Shown: positions 35,332-43,489 of the stretch, in pieces
Layout: the number at the start of each line of letters is the position of its first letter
How positions within the stretch are numbered: position 1 is the stretch's first letter
Assembly (NCBI RefSeq): GCF_000238355.1
Contig: NZ_AHCA01000005.1
Location: forward strand, 186,001 to 250,000
DNA: 64,000 bases
Reading direction: 5' to 3'
Source of the DNA: Pseudoalteromonas haloplanktis ATCC 14393
Lineage (GTDB): Bacteria > Pseudomonadota > Gammaproteobacteria > Enterobacterales > Alteromonadaceae
The notes under the pieces: generated by a model
Seen by the model: only the letters and a program-made list of their open reading frames with translations
Database searches by the model: none
Told to the model about the DNA's origin: nothing
Program-made: the position numbers and the translations under genes

Positions 35332-37344
35332 ATGTTGAGTAAACCAAGCAAGGTGTTAACCCGTAGCCGTTTATGGCTACGGGGAACCCTTTTTACCTTT
35401 ATTGTGCTTGTGAGTGGGATGAGTAATGCCAACACATCGCCAGAACTAACAATGTTTGACAGCAGTGGTGCAATGGCTGCACCTGGCGTTATCCTAAAAA
35501 GTGATGCCACTATGACACTTACAGGATTGATAAACCATGTTGTGGTCACTCAACATTATCGCAACGAAAATCCGTTTGCTGTTAATGCGCGTTATGTATT
35601 TCCACTGGCCGATGAAAGTGCGGTCCATGCCATGACGATGCGTATTGGCGAACGGGTGATCAAAGGTGAAATTGATAAAAAAGCAGTGGCTGAATCTCGT
35701 TATCAAGAGGCTAAGCAAGCAGGTCAACAGGCTGCATTGGTTCGCCAACAACGAGCGAATATGTTTGTAAGTAATGTTGCAAATATTGGCCCCGGTGAGG
35801 AAGTGCAAATACAGCTGCAATATCAAGAAGTGATTGATTATCGCAGTGGTACATTTGCATTGCGCTTTCCAACCACAATAACCCCGCGTTACCATCCTAT
35901 TAATGGTGTTTTGCAAGCACAAGAGCAAAGTGATCATCCAAGCAGTAATGAGCAGCCCTCGTTTACACCGTCAGCATGGATTGCGCCGATTTACTCAACC
36001 TCGCGTCATGGTGATGCCCCGCAAAGTGAGTTTAGTTTAACAATTAATATTGATGTTGGCTTAGAGCTGGTCGATATTCAGTCAAAATACCATAAGGTTG
36101 CAATCGAGAACCCTGCTTTTGGTCGATATCGAGTTGCTTTGAATGAATCTAATGCGATGAATCGTGACTTTTTACTAGAGTTTAAACCACTGCAAAAAGA
36201 GCAAGCGCAAGCGGCATTTTTTACAGAGCAGCTTGACAATGGTGAGCGCTATGGTTTGCTAATGTTATTGCCGCCAGATGATCATTTTACCCAAACCCAG
36301 CGTTTAGCAAGAGAGCTTATTTTTGTCGTTGATACTTCGGGTTCTATGCATGGGCAGTCAATGGAACAAGCCAAAAGTGCGCTATATTATGCGCTATCAT
36401 TACTCGATAGTAACGACAGCTTTAATATTATTGGCTTTGATGACCAAGTAATGCCGATGAGTACTCAACCAGTGCCAGCAAACGATTTTAATCTACGTCG
36501 CGCAGAGCGTTTTGTTTACGACTTACAAGCCGATGGCGGCACTGATATTAAAGGTGCGTTGGATAGTGTGCTCGATGGTCAAGCGCATACCGGCTATGTA
36601 CGCCAAGTGGTGTTTTTAACTGATGGCAGTGTTAGTAATGAAGACGCCTTGTTTAAACATATAAGCGCGGAACTTGGTGATAGCCGTTTGTTTACTGTGG
36701 GGATAGGCAGTGCACCAAATAGTTATTTTATGCGCCGCGCCGCAGATGTTGGACGTGGCACATTTACTCATATCGGTAGTACAGCTCAAGTACAGCCCAA
36801 AATGCAGCAGCTGTTTGATAAGTTAGCACACCCGGCAATTACACAGCTTGCGTTGATAAATGATGGCATTGATCAGCAACTTGAATATTGGCCATCGCCT
36901 TTGCCTGACTTGTATTTTTCAGAGCCCGTTATGGTGGCCGTTAAGCTTGACAGCCAAGCTGCGATTACATTAACCGGGCAAACGGCGCAAGGACCACTGG
37001 CAATAAAATTAAGCACCCAACAAGGGCAATCAGCGCAGGGTGTTGCACGACTTTGGGCACGCCAAAAAATTAAATCTTTATTGCTTTATAATCAACAACA
37101 GCAAGTAAAAGCACAGGTTGAGAGCTTGGCGCTTGAGCATCAATTACTCAGTCCTTTTACTGCTTTTATTGCAATTGAGCAAACACCGTTGAGTACAGTT
37201 GCTGAGCATAATGTACAGGTTGCAAATCAGTTACCACAGGGATTAACGATGCGATTACCGCAAACTGATGGACAAAGCAGGCTATCTATTGTGTTGGGAT
37301 TGTTGCTGCTATCAGGGGTTGCTGTGCTTAGGTTTAAAAAATGA
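35332..37344 (+). CDS. Marine proteobacterial sortase target protein (VIT and VWA domains)
   Basis: A 670-residue exported protein and the presumed sole substrate of the neighbouring sortase. It has a signal peptide (ending MSNANTS), then a VIT domain (about 25-150; VVVTQHYRNENPFAVNARY, YVFPLADESAVHAM) and a von Willebrand A domain starting near 325 with the MIDAS motif DTSGSMHGQS, followed by LTDGSVSNED. At residues 642-670 is a classical sorting signal: LPQTDG, a hydrophobic helix and RFKK. I chose the ATG at 35332 (ribosome site AAGGGAG); an upstream TTG would add 13 residues. VIT/VWA pairs mediate protein binding in trypsin-inhibitor heavy chains. Confidence 0.92.
   Translation: MLSKPSKVLTRSRLWLRGTLFTFIVLVSGMSNANTSPELTMFDSSGAMAAPGVILKSDATMTLTGLINHVVVTQHYRNENPFAVNARYVFPLADESAVHAMTMRIGERVIKGEIDKKAVAESRYQEAKQAGQQAALVRQQRANMFVSNVANIGPGEEVQIQLQYQEVIDYRSGTFALRFPTTITPRYHPINGVLQAQEQSDHPSSNEQPSFTPSAWIAPIYSTSRHGDAPQSEFSLTINIDVGLELVDIQSKYHKVAIENPAFGRYRVALNESNAMNRDFLLEFKPLQKEQAQAAFFTEQLDNGERYGLLMLLPPDDHFTQTQRLARELIFVVDTSGSMHGQSMEQAKSALYYALSLLDSNDSFNIIGFDDQVMPMSTQPVPANDFNLRRAERFVYDLQADGGTDIKGALDSVLDGQAHTGYVRQVVFLTDGSVSNEDALFKHISAELGDSRLFTVGIGSAPNSYFMRRAADVGRGTFTHIGSTAQVQPKMQQLFDKLAHPAITQLALINDGIDQQLEYWPSPLPDLYFSEPVMVAVKLDSQAAITLTGQTAQGPLAIKLSTQQGQSAQGVARLWARQKIKSLLLYNQQQQVKAQVESLALEHQLLSPFTAFIAIEQTPLSTVAEHNVQVANQLPQGLTMRLPQTDGQSRLSIVLGLLLLSGVAVLRFKK
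37255..37341 (+). other. Sortase recognition signal at the C-terminus of the VIT/VWA protein
   Basis: The last 29 residues have the three-part sorting signal of sortase substrates: the motif LPQTDG, about 15 hydrophobic residues (LSIVLGLLLLSGVAVL) and a positive tail RFKK. The motif differs from Gram-positive LPxTG in having Asp before Gly. Cleavage after Thr is expected by analogy. Confidence 0.85.
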
Positions 37345-37949
37345 AAACAGTGTTTGGCATCGTTTTATTAATTGCAGGCGTGGGCTTGTTTGGCCATGGA
37401 AGTTATATGCAAGGCAAAGCATGGTTGGCACAACGCCTTATAGAGCAGGCTTGGCAAAAAGCACTAACAACGCCAAAGCAGCAGGTAAAACCATGGTTTT
37501 ATGCTGATAGCTATGTAACTGGGCAGCTTAATTGGCCAAGCCAACAACAAACATTAACACTATTAGCGGGAGCCAGCGGGCGTAACTTAGCGTTTGCGCC
37601 AAGTCACTTTTTACCAAGTGGTGAACTGGGCTCAGAGCGTGGTGTATTGATCGCAGGGCATAATGATACACATTTTGCATTTTTACAAAACGTGAAGGTA
37701 GGCGAGCAATTTAGTTTGCAAACTCAAAATGGTGTGATTGAACAATACCGAGTACGTGGGATTGATGTGATTCACCAATCCCAATTTGACTTTTTAGCAC
37801 AAACTGGTTTGTACTTACTGACCTGTTATCCTTTTAACTCACTGGCATCAGGTACTGAATTACGCTTGTTAGTTTCAGCTAGTAAGGTATCTGTTGATGA
37901 AGTTTCATCCGATATAGCCTCGTCACTGACATCAATAACTAACTCTTGA
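37341..37949 (+). CDS. Class GN (Gram-negative) sortase
   Basis: A transpeptidase of 202 residues that should cleave the LPQTDG signal of the preceding gene product. An N-terminal membrane anchor (residues 4-20) is followed by the sortase barrel. The catalytic triad is visible: His107 in IAGHNDTHF, Cys162 in LLTCYPF and Arg175 in GTELRLL. The ATG overlaps the target's stop (ATGA), so substrate and enzyme are coupled. After residue 182 there is a Ser-rich tail. Codons 162-202 lie opposite the end of the EamA transporter gene. Confidence 0.95.
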   Translation: MKTVFGIVLLIAGVGLFGHGSYMQGKAWLAQRLIEQAWQKALTTPKQQVKPWFYADSYVTGQLNWPSQQQTLTLLAGASGRNLAFAPSHFLPSGELGSERGVLIAGHNDTHFAFLQNVKVGEQFSLQTQNGVIEQYRVRGIDVIHQSQFDFLAQTGLYLLTCYPFNSLASGTELRLLVSASKVSVDEVSSDIASSLTSITNS

Positions 37950-38803
37950 TGGCGTTGGCTTATCATCACGCCAATAAACACCACGAAAATACTTAACCAT
38001 TGCCCTAAGGTGAGGACTTCTCCCAAAATAATTGCCGACAAAATAAGTGTAAAAATAGGAATTAAATTTGAAAAGGCAGCAGCGGTTAATACCGACACTT
38101 TGCTAATCGCATAGTTATACATGCCGTAGCCACCGAGTGTGACACACGAGCCTAAATATAGAATGCTTAATAAGGCGGTTAAATCGTGTTGATTTTCGCT
38201 GGGTAAATCAATAAACAGCAAAAAAGGCGCAAAGAATAGGCTGCCACTAAAGCCTTGTAATGCAATAAGTGTTAGCGGTGAATAACGGGCGGCTAAATGC
38301 TTTACTGATACGGTGTAAAATGCAGCACATACCATGGCCATTAGTTCTAAAAAATTACCGAGTAATGGATTGGGGGCTTGCTCGGAAGTCGGCGATAATA
38401 AAGTAAGTAAAATACTGCCGCCAATACAGAAGGTAAACCCTATCACAATGGCTTTGCTGATGTACTCTTTAAGCATGAAATAAGCTAAAAGCGCCACAAT
38501 AATTGGCAAACAAGAAACAATAACACCTGCCTGCGAGGCAGAGGTGTATTCCATTGCGTGACCTTCAAACAAGAAATATAAGCAGGGTTCTGCTAGTGAC
38601 ATGCCAACAAGGTATTTCCAGTCACCTTTATGGTAGTCAAATCGGATCACATAGCGCCATAAACACAGTGCTAACATCAAGGTGGTGAGCATGCGTAAAA
38701 AAATTACTAAAGCAGGGTCATAAATCGCAATAGCATATTTTAACGCGATAAAAGAACTCCCCCATAAAAAGGTGGCAATGATCAAACAAAGGCTAGCTGG
38801 CAT
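37826..38803 (-). CDS. EamA/DMT family transporter
   Basis: An inner-membrane exporter of 325 residues with about ten hydrophobic helices in two EamA halves (FLWGSSFIALKYA at the start; ILSAIILGEVLTLGQWLSI at the end). The substrate is unknown. The family body ends near residue 283 (GVMISQRHQ). The last 40 or so residues are a hydrophilic Asp/Ser/Thr-rich extension encoded wholly antisense to the end of the sortase gene, an overlap of 124 bases, which suggests loss of the original stop codon. Confidence 0.87.
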   Translation of the reverse strand: MPASLCLIIATFLWGSSFIALKYAIAIYDPALVIFLRMLTTLMLALCLWRYVIRFDYHKGDWKYLVGMSLAEPCLYFLFEGHAMEYTSASQAGVIVSCLPIIVALLAYFMLKEYISKAIVIGFTFCIGGSILLTLLSPTSEQAPNPLLGNFLELMAMVCAAFYTVSVKHLAARYSPLTLIALQGFSGSLFFAPFLLFIDLPSENQHDLTALLSILYLGSCVTLGGYGMYNYAISKVSVLTAAAFSNLIPIFTLILSAIILGEVLTLGQWLSIFVVFIGVMISQRHQELVIDVSDEAISDETSSTDTLLAETNKRNSVPDASELKG

Positions 38804-38915
38804 AAACGTCGTATGATTGTAGTAAAAGGCAATCCTAGCATGAATATTTTTTACTTGTTCAAAAATCGATAAATGGTATAAATAAATCCTTCATTTTTGA
38901 ACCGTAGTAAAAAGC

Positions 38916-40019
38916 ATGCAAAGGGCACAGGTAATAGTGGTTAAGCTGGGAACGAGTGTACTCACCGGCGGCACCGATAAACTCGACAAAGCACACATGG
39001 TAGAGTTAGTTCGCCAATGTTGTGAGTTAAAAAAGTTAGGTCATCAAGTCGTATTGGTATCAAGCGGTGCGGTGGCAGCGGGTCGCGAACAACTATTAAA
39101 GCCCTGTGGTCGTTCATTAATTGATAAGCAGATGCTGGCAGCTATTGGCCAAGGCCAACTTATTCATACATGGCAAAGTTTATTCGCTTTATATGGTGTT
39201 AATGTAGGGCAAATGTTGCTGACCCGTGCTGACGTGGACGACAGAGAACGCTACCTAAATGCCCGTGATACATTAACTGCGTTATTAAATTATGACGTGG
39301 TGCCGATTATTAATGAAAATGACGCGGTTGCCACGGCGGAAATTAAAGTCGGTGATAACGATAACCTTTCTGCGCTGGTGGCCATATTAGCCAATGCCGA
39401 CAAACTGTTGCTATTAACCGATCAAGAAGGTTTATTCACCAGCGATCCACGCACAAACATTAATGCTCAACTTATTGATGAAGTAAATCATATAGATGAT
39501 GAGTTACGCCAACTTGCTGGTGGCAGTGGTACTAATCTAGGCACAGGAGGCATGGCAACAAAACTACAAGCAGCAGATATCGCTCGCCGTGCAGGGGTTG
39601 AAGTGATCATTGCTAAAGGAGCCGGGGAAAATGTTATTCTTAATTGTATGAGCGAACAGTTGCCTGGTACGCGCTTTGTAAAATTAACAGCCCCCAGAGA
39701 TGGTCGTAAAAAGTGGTTATTAGCAGGACCTAAAAGTAGTGGCCAGGTGGTAATTGATGATGGCGCGGTGAATGCTTTACAACAACAAGGTGCCAGTTTA
39801 TTAGCAAAAGGGGTGTGCGCAGTACATGGTCAGTTTGAGCGCGGTGACCTTATTGAACTTGTGACTTGTGAGCAGCAATTAGTTGCCCGTGGTTTAGTGC
39901 GTTTTAGTAAAGCTGAAACCAACCTTATAAAGGGTTGTCACTCAAGTGAAATTGCTAAGCTATTAGCCTTTGATTGCGGTAGTGAGGTGATCCATCGCGA
40001 TGATTTGGTGTTGTTCTAA
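38916..40019 (+). CDS. proB: Glutamate 5-kinase
   Basis: Phosphorylates glutamate to start proline synthesis and is usually feedback-inhibited by proline. It has 367 residues. The amino-acid kinase domain shows [23 protein letters not shown], the substrate loop [21 protein letters not shown] and [15 protein letters not shown]-terminal PUA domain (from about residue 275, [16 protein letters not shown]) matches the E. coli arrangement. proA is not adjacent, unlike in E. coli. Confidence 0.96.
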   Translation: MQRAQVIVVKLGTSVLTGGTDKLDKAHMVELVRQCCELKKLGHQVVLVSSGAVAAGREQLLKPCGRSLIDKQMLAAIGQGQLIHTWQSLFALYGVNVGQMLLTRADVDDRERYLNARDTLTALLNYDVVPIINENDAVATAEIKVGDNDNLSALVAILANADKLLLLTDQEGLFTSDPRTNINAQLIDEVNHIDDELRQLAGGSGTNLGTGGMATKLQAADIARRAGVEVIIAKGAGENVILNCMSEQLPGTRFVKLTAPRDGRKKWLLAGPKSSGQVVIDDGAVNALQQQGASLLAKGVCAVHGQFERGDLIELVTCEQQLVARGLVRFSKAETNLIKGCHSSEIAKLLAFDCGSEVIHRDDLVLF

Positions 40020-40087
40020 ACTAATAATTTAGTAAAATTGCAAAGCTAACCTAAACTAGTGATATGTATTTGTTTAGGTTGGCTTAG

Positions 40088-41062
40088 ATGATAACAACCC
40101 CTTGCGGACATGAATGGATCGTATTCTTAACGCAACAAGTGGAAGAACAGTCTTTAGATACCGCGCTTATCACAGCTGTTTCGGGTCTGCCTGAGATCAA
40201 CGTTTTTGCGCTCTATATTAATAAACATTTTGATCCACAAATTTCTCCCACGTTATTGAATGCCGATAGCCAAATAGCACCGCTTTCATCTGTTGAACTG
40301 ATGCATCTACTAGAGAAAGTAAGCAAAAATAAAATACGTGTAAGCTGTGCTTTCGCTGGTGTGACTACCTATGTCCCTATGTATTATTTAGGCACCGTCA
40401 TTGGCTTGTTAATAGTTGAATCAAAGGATGAATTACCTGAAGACGTGGGGATGTTAGCACGACATATTTTAAATGTTTATGCTAATCAGCTCGCCTTGAT
40501 CCATAAATCACGACTAGACCCATTAACAGAGTTACTTAATCGACAAACATTTGATAAAAAAGTGATTGAAATACTTTCCGAAGAGGACTTTTCTGGCAAA
40601 GGTGAGATCTCCACTGAAAATCAAAGTTGGTATTTAGCGATTATCGATATTGATCATTTTAAACGGGTGAATGATAATTTTGGTCACGTTATTGGTGACG
40701 AAGTTATTTTGTTGGTATCACGATTATTAAAAGATAACTTCCGCTTTAAGGACTATGTATTTCGCTATGGTGGTGAAGAGTTTGCCGTATTGTTTCAAAG
40801 TTACGATAAAGTAGCGGCTCGACAGAAGTTAAATTGTTTACGTGCGAATATCGCTGAATACCCTTTTCCACAAGTAGGCAACTTAACTGTTAGTGCGGGA
40901 TTTTTAGAACTCAGCTATGTTGATATGGTTGCATCTTTAGTACATAAAGCCGATTTAGCATTGTATGAATCGAAAAATAATGGTCGTAATCTAGTGACTG
41001 CTTATAGTGATCTTGGTCTCGTTGATGATATCGCTAATGATGATGATATTGAGCTTTTTTGA
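40088..41062 (+). CDS. Diguanylate cyclase (GGDEF)
   Basis: A 324-residue cytoplasmic cyclase that makes c-di-GMP from two GTP. The N-terminal 130 residues look like a GAF-type sensor without membrane helices. The GGDEF domain has LTELLNRQTFDK, the metal site IIDIDHFKRVND, the active-site GGEEF at 228-232 and an intact inhibitory RxxD (RFKD, 219-222) exactly five residues before it. It should therefore be active and product-inhibited. It stands between proB and a glutaredoxin-like gene. Confidence 0.93.
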   Translation: MITTPCGHEWIVFLTQQVEEQSLDTALITAVSGLPEINVFALYINKHFDPQISPTLLNADSQIAPLSSVELMHLLEKVSKNKIRVSCAFAGVTTYVPMYYLGTVIGLLIVESKDELPEDVGMLARHILNVYANQLALIHKSRLDPLTELLNRQTFDKKVIEILSEEDFSGKGEISTENQSWYLAIIDIDHFKRVNDNFGHVIGDEVILLVSRLLKDNFRFKDYVFRYGGEEFAVLFQSYDKVAARQKLNCLRANIAEYPFPQVGNLTVSAGFLELSYVDMVASLVHKADLALYESKNNGRNLVTAYSDLGLVDDIANDDDIELF

Positions 41063-41130
41063 ATCTTTTGCAGTTGCTTTAACTGTGCTAAAATCCACGC
41101 CCTTAAATCGTTGTAAACAGGGCTCAGTTA

Positions 41131-41490
41131 ATGAAATTAGTTCGTTGGTTATTAGGTTCTTTAATACTTTTTTTTGATTTTGTGTTTACCCCTCGCAGTA
41201 AAAAACGTCCTGTGGATGAGCAACAACAGCTAGATCTACTCACAGCTCAATTTAAATTGTATCAATTCAAAGCGTGCCCTTTTTGCGTAAAAGTTCGCCG
41301 TGCAATTAAACGTGAAGGCTTAAAAGTTGAAACTCGCGACGCTAAAAATAACCCGCAGTACCGCCAAGAATTGTTAGAGCAAGGTGGCAAAATAAAAGTC
41401 CCATGCTTACGTATTGAAAAAGATAACCAAGTTACTTGGTTATACGAATCAAACGATATTATTGCTTACTTAGATAAAGTCGCGGTATAA
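41131..41490 (+). CDS. Membrane-anchored glutaredoxin-like protein
   Basis: A 119-residue protein. The N-terminal hydrophobic stretch (about 5-20, LLGSLILFFDFVF) is followed by positively charged residues and then a glutaredoxin domain with the active site CPFC (Cys49, Cys52). The cis-Pro is in KVPCL and the glutathione-binding end is ESNDIIAYLD. Glutaredoxins reduce disulfides with glutathione. The membrane anchor with the domain following a basic PRSKKR stretch suggests that the active site faces the cytoplasm. Confidence 0.85.
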   Translation: MKLVRWLLGSLILFFDFVFTPRSKKRPVDEQQQLDLLTAQFKLYQFKACPFCVKVRRAIKREGLKVETRDAKNNPQYRQELLEQGGKIKVPCLRIEKDNQVTWLYESNDIIAYLDKVAV

Positions 41491-41573
41491 AGCGCGCAAC
41501 CATTTCGAAAATAGCCCATGCTGTGCTAGCATTTGGGCAACTTTTATAGTCCTTTTTTAAAGAGAATATACCC

Positions 41574-43058
41574 ATGACAATCCGTACTCGTGTTGCTCCG
41601 TCACCCACTGGTGACCCGCATCTTGGCACCGCTTACATTGCCCTGTTCAACTATTGCTTTGCTAAGCAACAAGGTGGTGAATTTGTACTTCGTATTGAAG
41701 ATACTGACCAAGTGCGTAGCACTTCAGAATCAGAGCAAGCGATCATGGATAGCTTACGCTGGTTAGGACTTGAATGGGATCATGGTCCAGATGTAGGTGG
41801 TGAGTTTGGCCCTTACCGTCAGTCAGAACGCAGCGACTTATATAAAAAATATGCCCACCAACTTGTTGACGATGGTAAAGCATTTTACTGTTTCGCGACC
41901 AGTGAAGAGCTGGATCAAATGCGTGAAGAGCAAATGGCACAAGGTCTGCGCCCTAAGTACGATGGCCGCGGTTTAAAACTGAGCGATGACGAAGTTAAAG
42001 CAAACTTAGCCGCTGGCAAGCCTTATGTTATTCGTATGAATATTCCAGCTGAAGGCACATTTAAGTTTAACGATTACTTACGTGGTGAAATTGAGATCCC
42101 GTGGGAAAACGTTGACATGCAAGTGCTTCTTAAAGCCGATGGTTTCCCGACTTACTTTTTAGCTAACGTAGTTGATGATCACCACATGGAAATTAGCCAT
42201 ATTTTCCGTGGTGAAGAGTGGATCAACTCAGCACCTAAGTTATTAAAGCTTTATGAAGACTTTGGTTGGCAAGCTCCAGTACTTGGTCACTTACCATTGT
42301 TACGTAACCCTGATAAATCTAAGCTATCAAAGCGTAAAAATCCAACGTCAATTAATTACTATAAAGAAATGGGGTACCTACCAGAAGCGGTACTTAACTA
42401 CCTTGGTCGCATGGGATGGTCAATGCCTGATGAACGTGAAAAATTCACCCTTGCTGAAATGATTGAACACTTTGATATGAAACGTGTATCACTGGGTGGC
42501 CCGGTCTTTGACGTAGATAAACTAAGCTGGTTAAACGGCATGTGGATCCGTGAAAACTTAACTGATGCAGAGTTAATCCAGCGCTTTGTTGATTGGAAGT
42601 TTAACGGTGAAATGCTTGCTAAAGTGTTACCTGAAGCAAAAACGCGTATAAACACACTATCAGATATGGTTGATTTAGCAGGACACTTTGTTGGTGGTAT
42701 TCCAACTTACGATCCTGCACTATTAACTGCGGGTAAGGCGGATGAAGATGTTATTCGTCAGGCATTACAATTCTTTATCTGGCAGCTTGAAGGTTTACGT
42801 AGCTGGGAGAAACCAGAAATATTTGCTATTGCTAAAGCCGTTGCAACCTTCCATGAGTTGAAGATAAAAGACTTTTTAGAGCCGATTTTTGTCGCTATTA
42901 CTGGCAAAACGTCTTCTACATCTGTACTTGATGCTATGGAAATTCTAGGATCTGACCTATCACGCGCTCGCTTACGTGTTGCGCTTGCACATTTAGGTAT
43001 GTCTAAAAAGCAAGCCAAAAATATTGAGCGTGCTTATCGCGAGTACCCAGCTGCATAG
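41574..43058 (+). CDS. gltX: Glutamyl-tRNA synthetase
   Basis: Charges tRNA(Glu) with glutamate. It is a class I enzyme of 494 residues with the HIGH-like motif [13 protein letters not shown], the KMSKS-like [10 protein letters not shown] and a C-terminal helical anticodon-binding domain ending [12 protein letters not shown]. The [14 protein letters not shown] start resembles the Pseudomonas-type enzyme rather than E. coli's YLHVGGART form. It is followed by a strong terminator. A truncated paralogue (gluQ) lies at 8017-8964. Confidence 0.97.
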   Translation: MTIRTRVAPSPTGDPHLGTAYIALFNYCFAKQQGGEFVLRIEDTDQVRSTSESEQAIMDSLRWLGLEWDHGPDVGGEFGPYRQSERSDLYKKYAHQLVDDGKAFYCFATSEELDQMREEQMAQGLRPKYDGRGLKLSDDEVKANLAAGKPYVIRMNIPAEGTFKFNDYLRGEIEIPWENVDMQVLLKADGFPTYFLANVVDDHHMEISHIFRGEEWINSAPKLLKLYEDFGWQAPVLGHLPLLRNPDKSKLSKRKNPTSINYYKEMGYLPEAVLNYLGRMGWSMPDEREKFTLAEMIEHFDMKRVSLGGPVFDVDKLSWLNGMWIRENLTDAELIQRFVDWKFNGEMLAKVLPEAKTRINTLSDMVDLAGHFVGGIPTYDPALLTAGKADEDVIRQALQFFIWQLEGLRSWEKPEIFAIAKAVATFHELKIKDFLEPIFVAITGKTSSTSVLDAMEILGSDLSRARLRVALAHLGMSKKQAKNIERAYREYPAA

Positions 43059-43083
43059 TTAAACTATTCTCTGTTACTTACAG

Positions 43084-43125
43084 AAAAAACCGAACCTTAC
43101 TAACGTAACGTTCGGTTTTTTATTT
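43084..43125 (+). terminator. Rho-independent terminator after gltX
   Basis: AAAAAACCGAAC pairs with GTTCGGTTTTTT around a loop in which TTAC/GTAA can also pair. It starts 26 bases after the gltX stop and ends in a T-tract. Confidence 0.9.
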
Positions 43126-43489
43126 ATTATTGCTTTAAGTAACACACTATTTATCTTCGCGATCAGGTTTTCATTATCTAATTCTTCGTTTTTGTAATTC
43201 TTACTATTAATGTCCTTCGTATTCATTTCTTGATTGTAATTTTACTTTATGGAATTTTTTATTTCGTATCTGTTGTTCGGTAGTGATTTTTAATTTCTTC
43301 AATAACTTACGATAACTTTAGAGTTTGTTATGTTTAAACTGTTACTTTAATGTTGTTGGGGTGTACAAAATGCTACACGTTTGTGGGTTTTATTTAACTT
43401 AAATTGTGGTTGAATTCCCCTAAGTGTTGAAATGGATATTCACATTTATTGAATATTTATAATTCGCAAAAACATCCTTGGGGAAAGTT
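43126..43489. other. Long leader upstream of the S8 protease gene
   Basis: This stretch of 364 very AT-rich bases (T-rich on the plus strand) carries no coding frame. It must contain the protease promoter and probably a long 5' leader. A short inverted repeat, GTGTA ... TACAC, lies near 43359-43378. The ribosome site GGGGAAAG precedes the ATG at 43490. Confidence 0.45.

Noticed and set aside
35494..35937. 147-codon minus-strand frame within the VIT/VWA gene
   Set aside because: Antisense to a well-supported domain. The predicted protein has an odd composition and no ribosome site.
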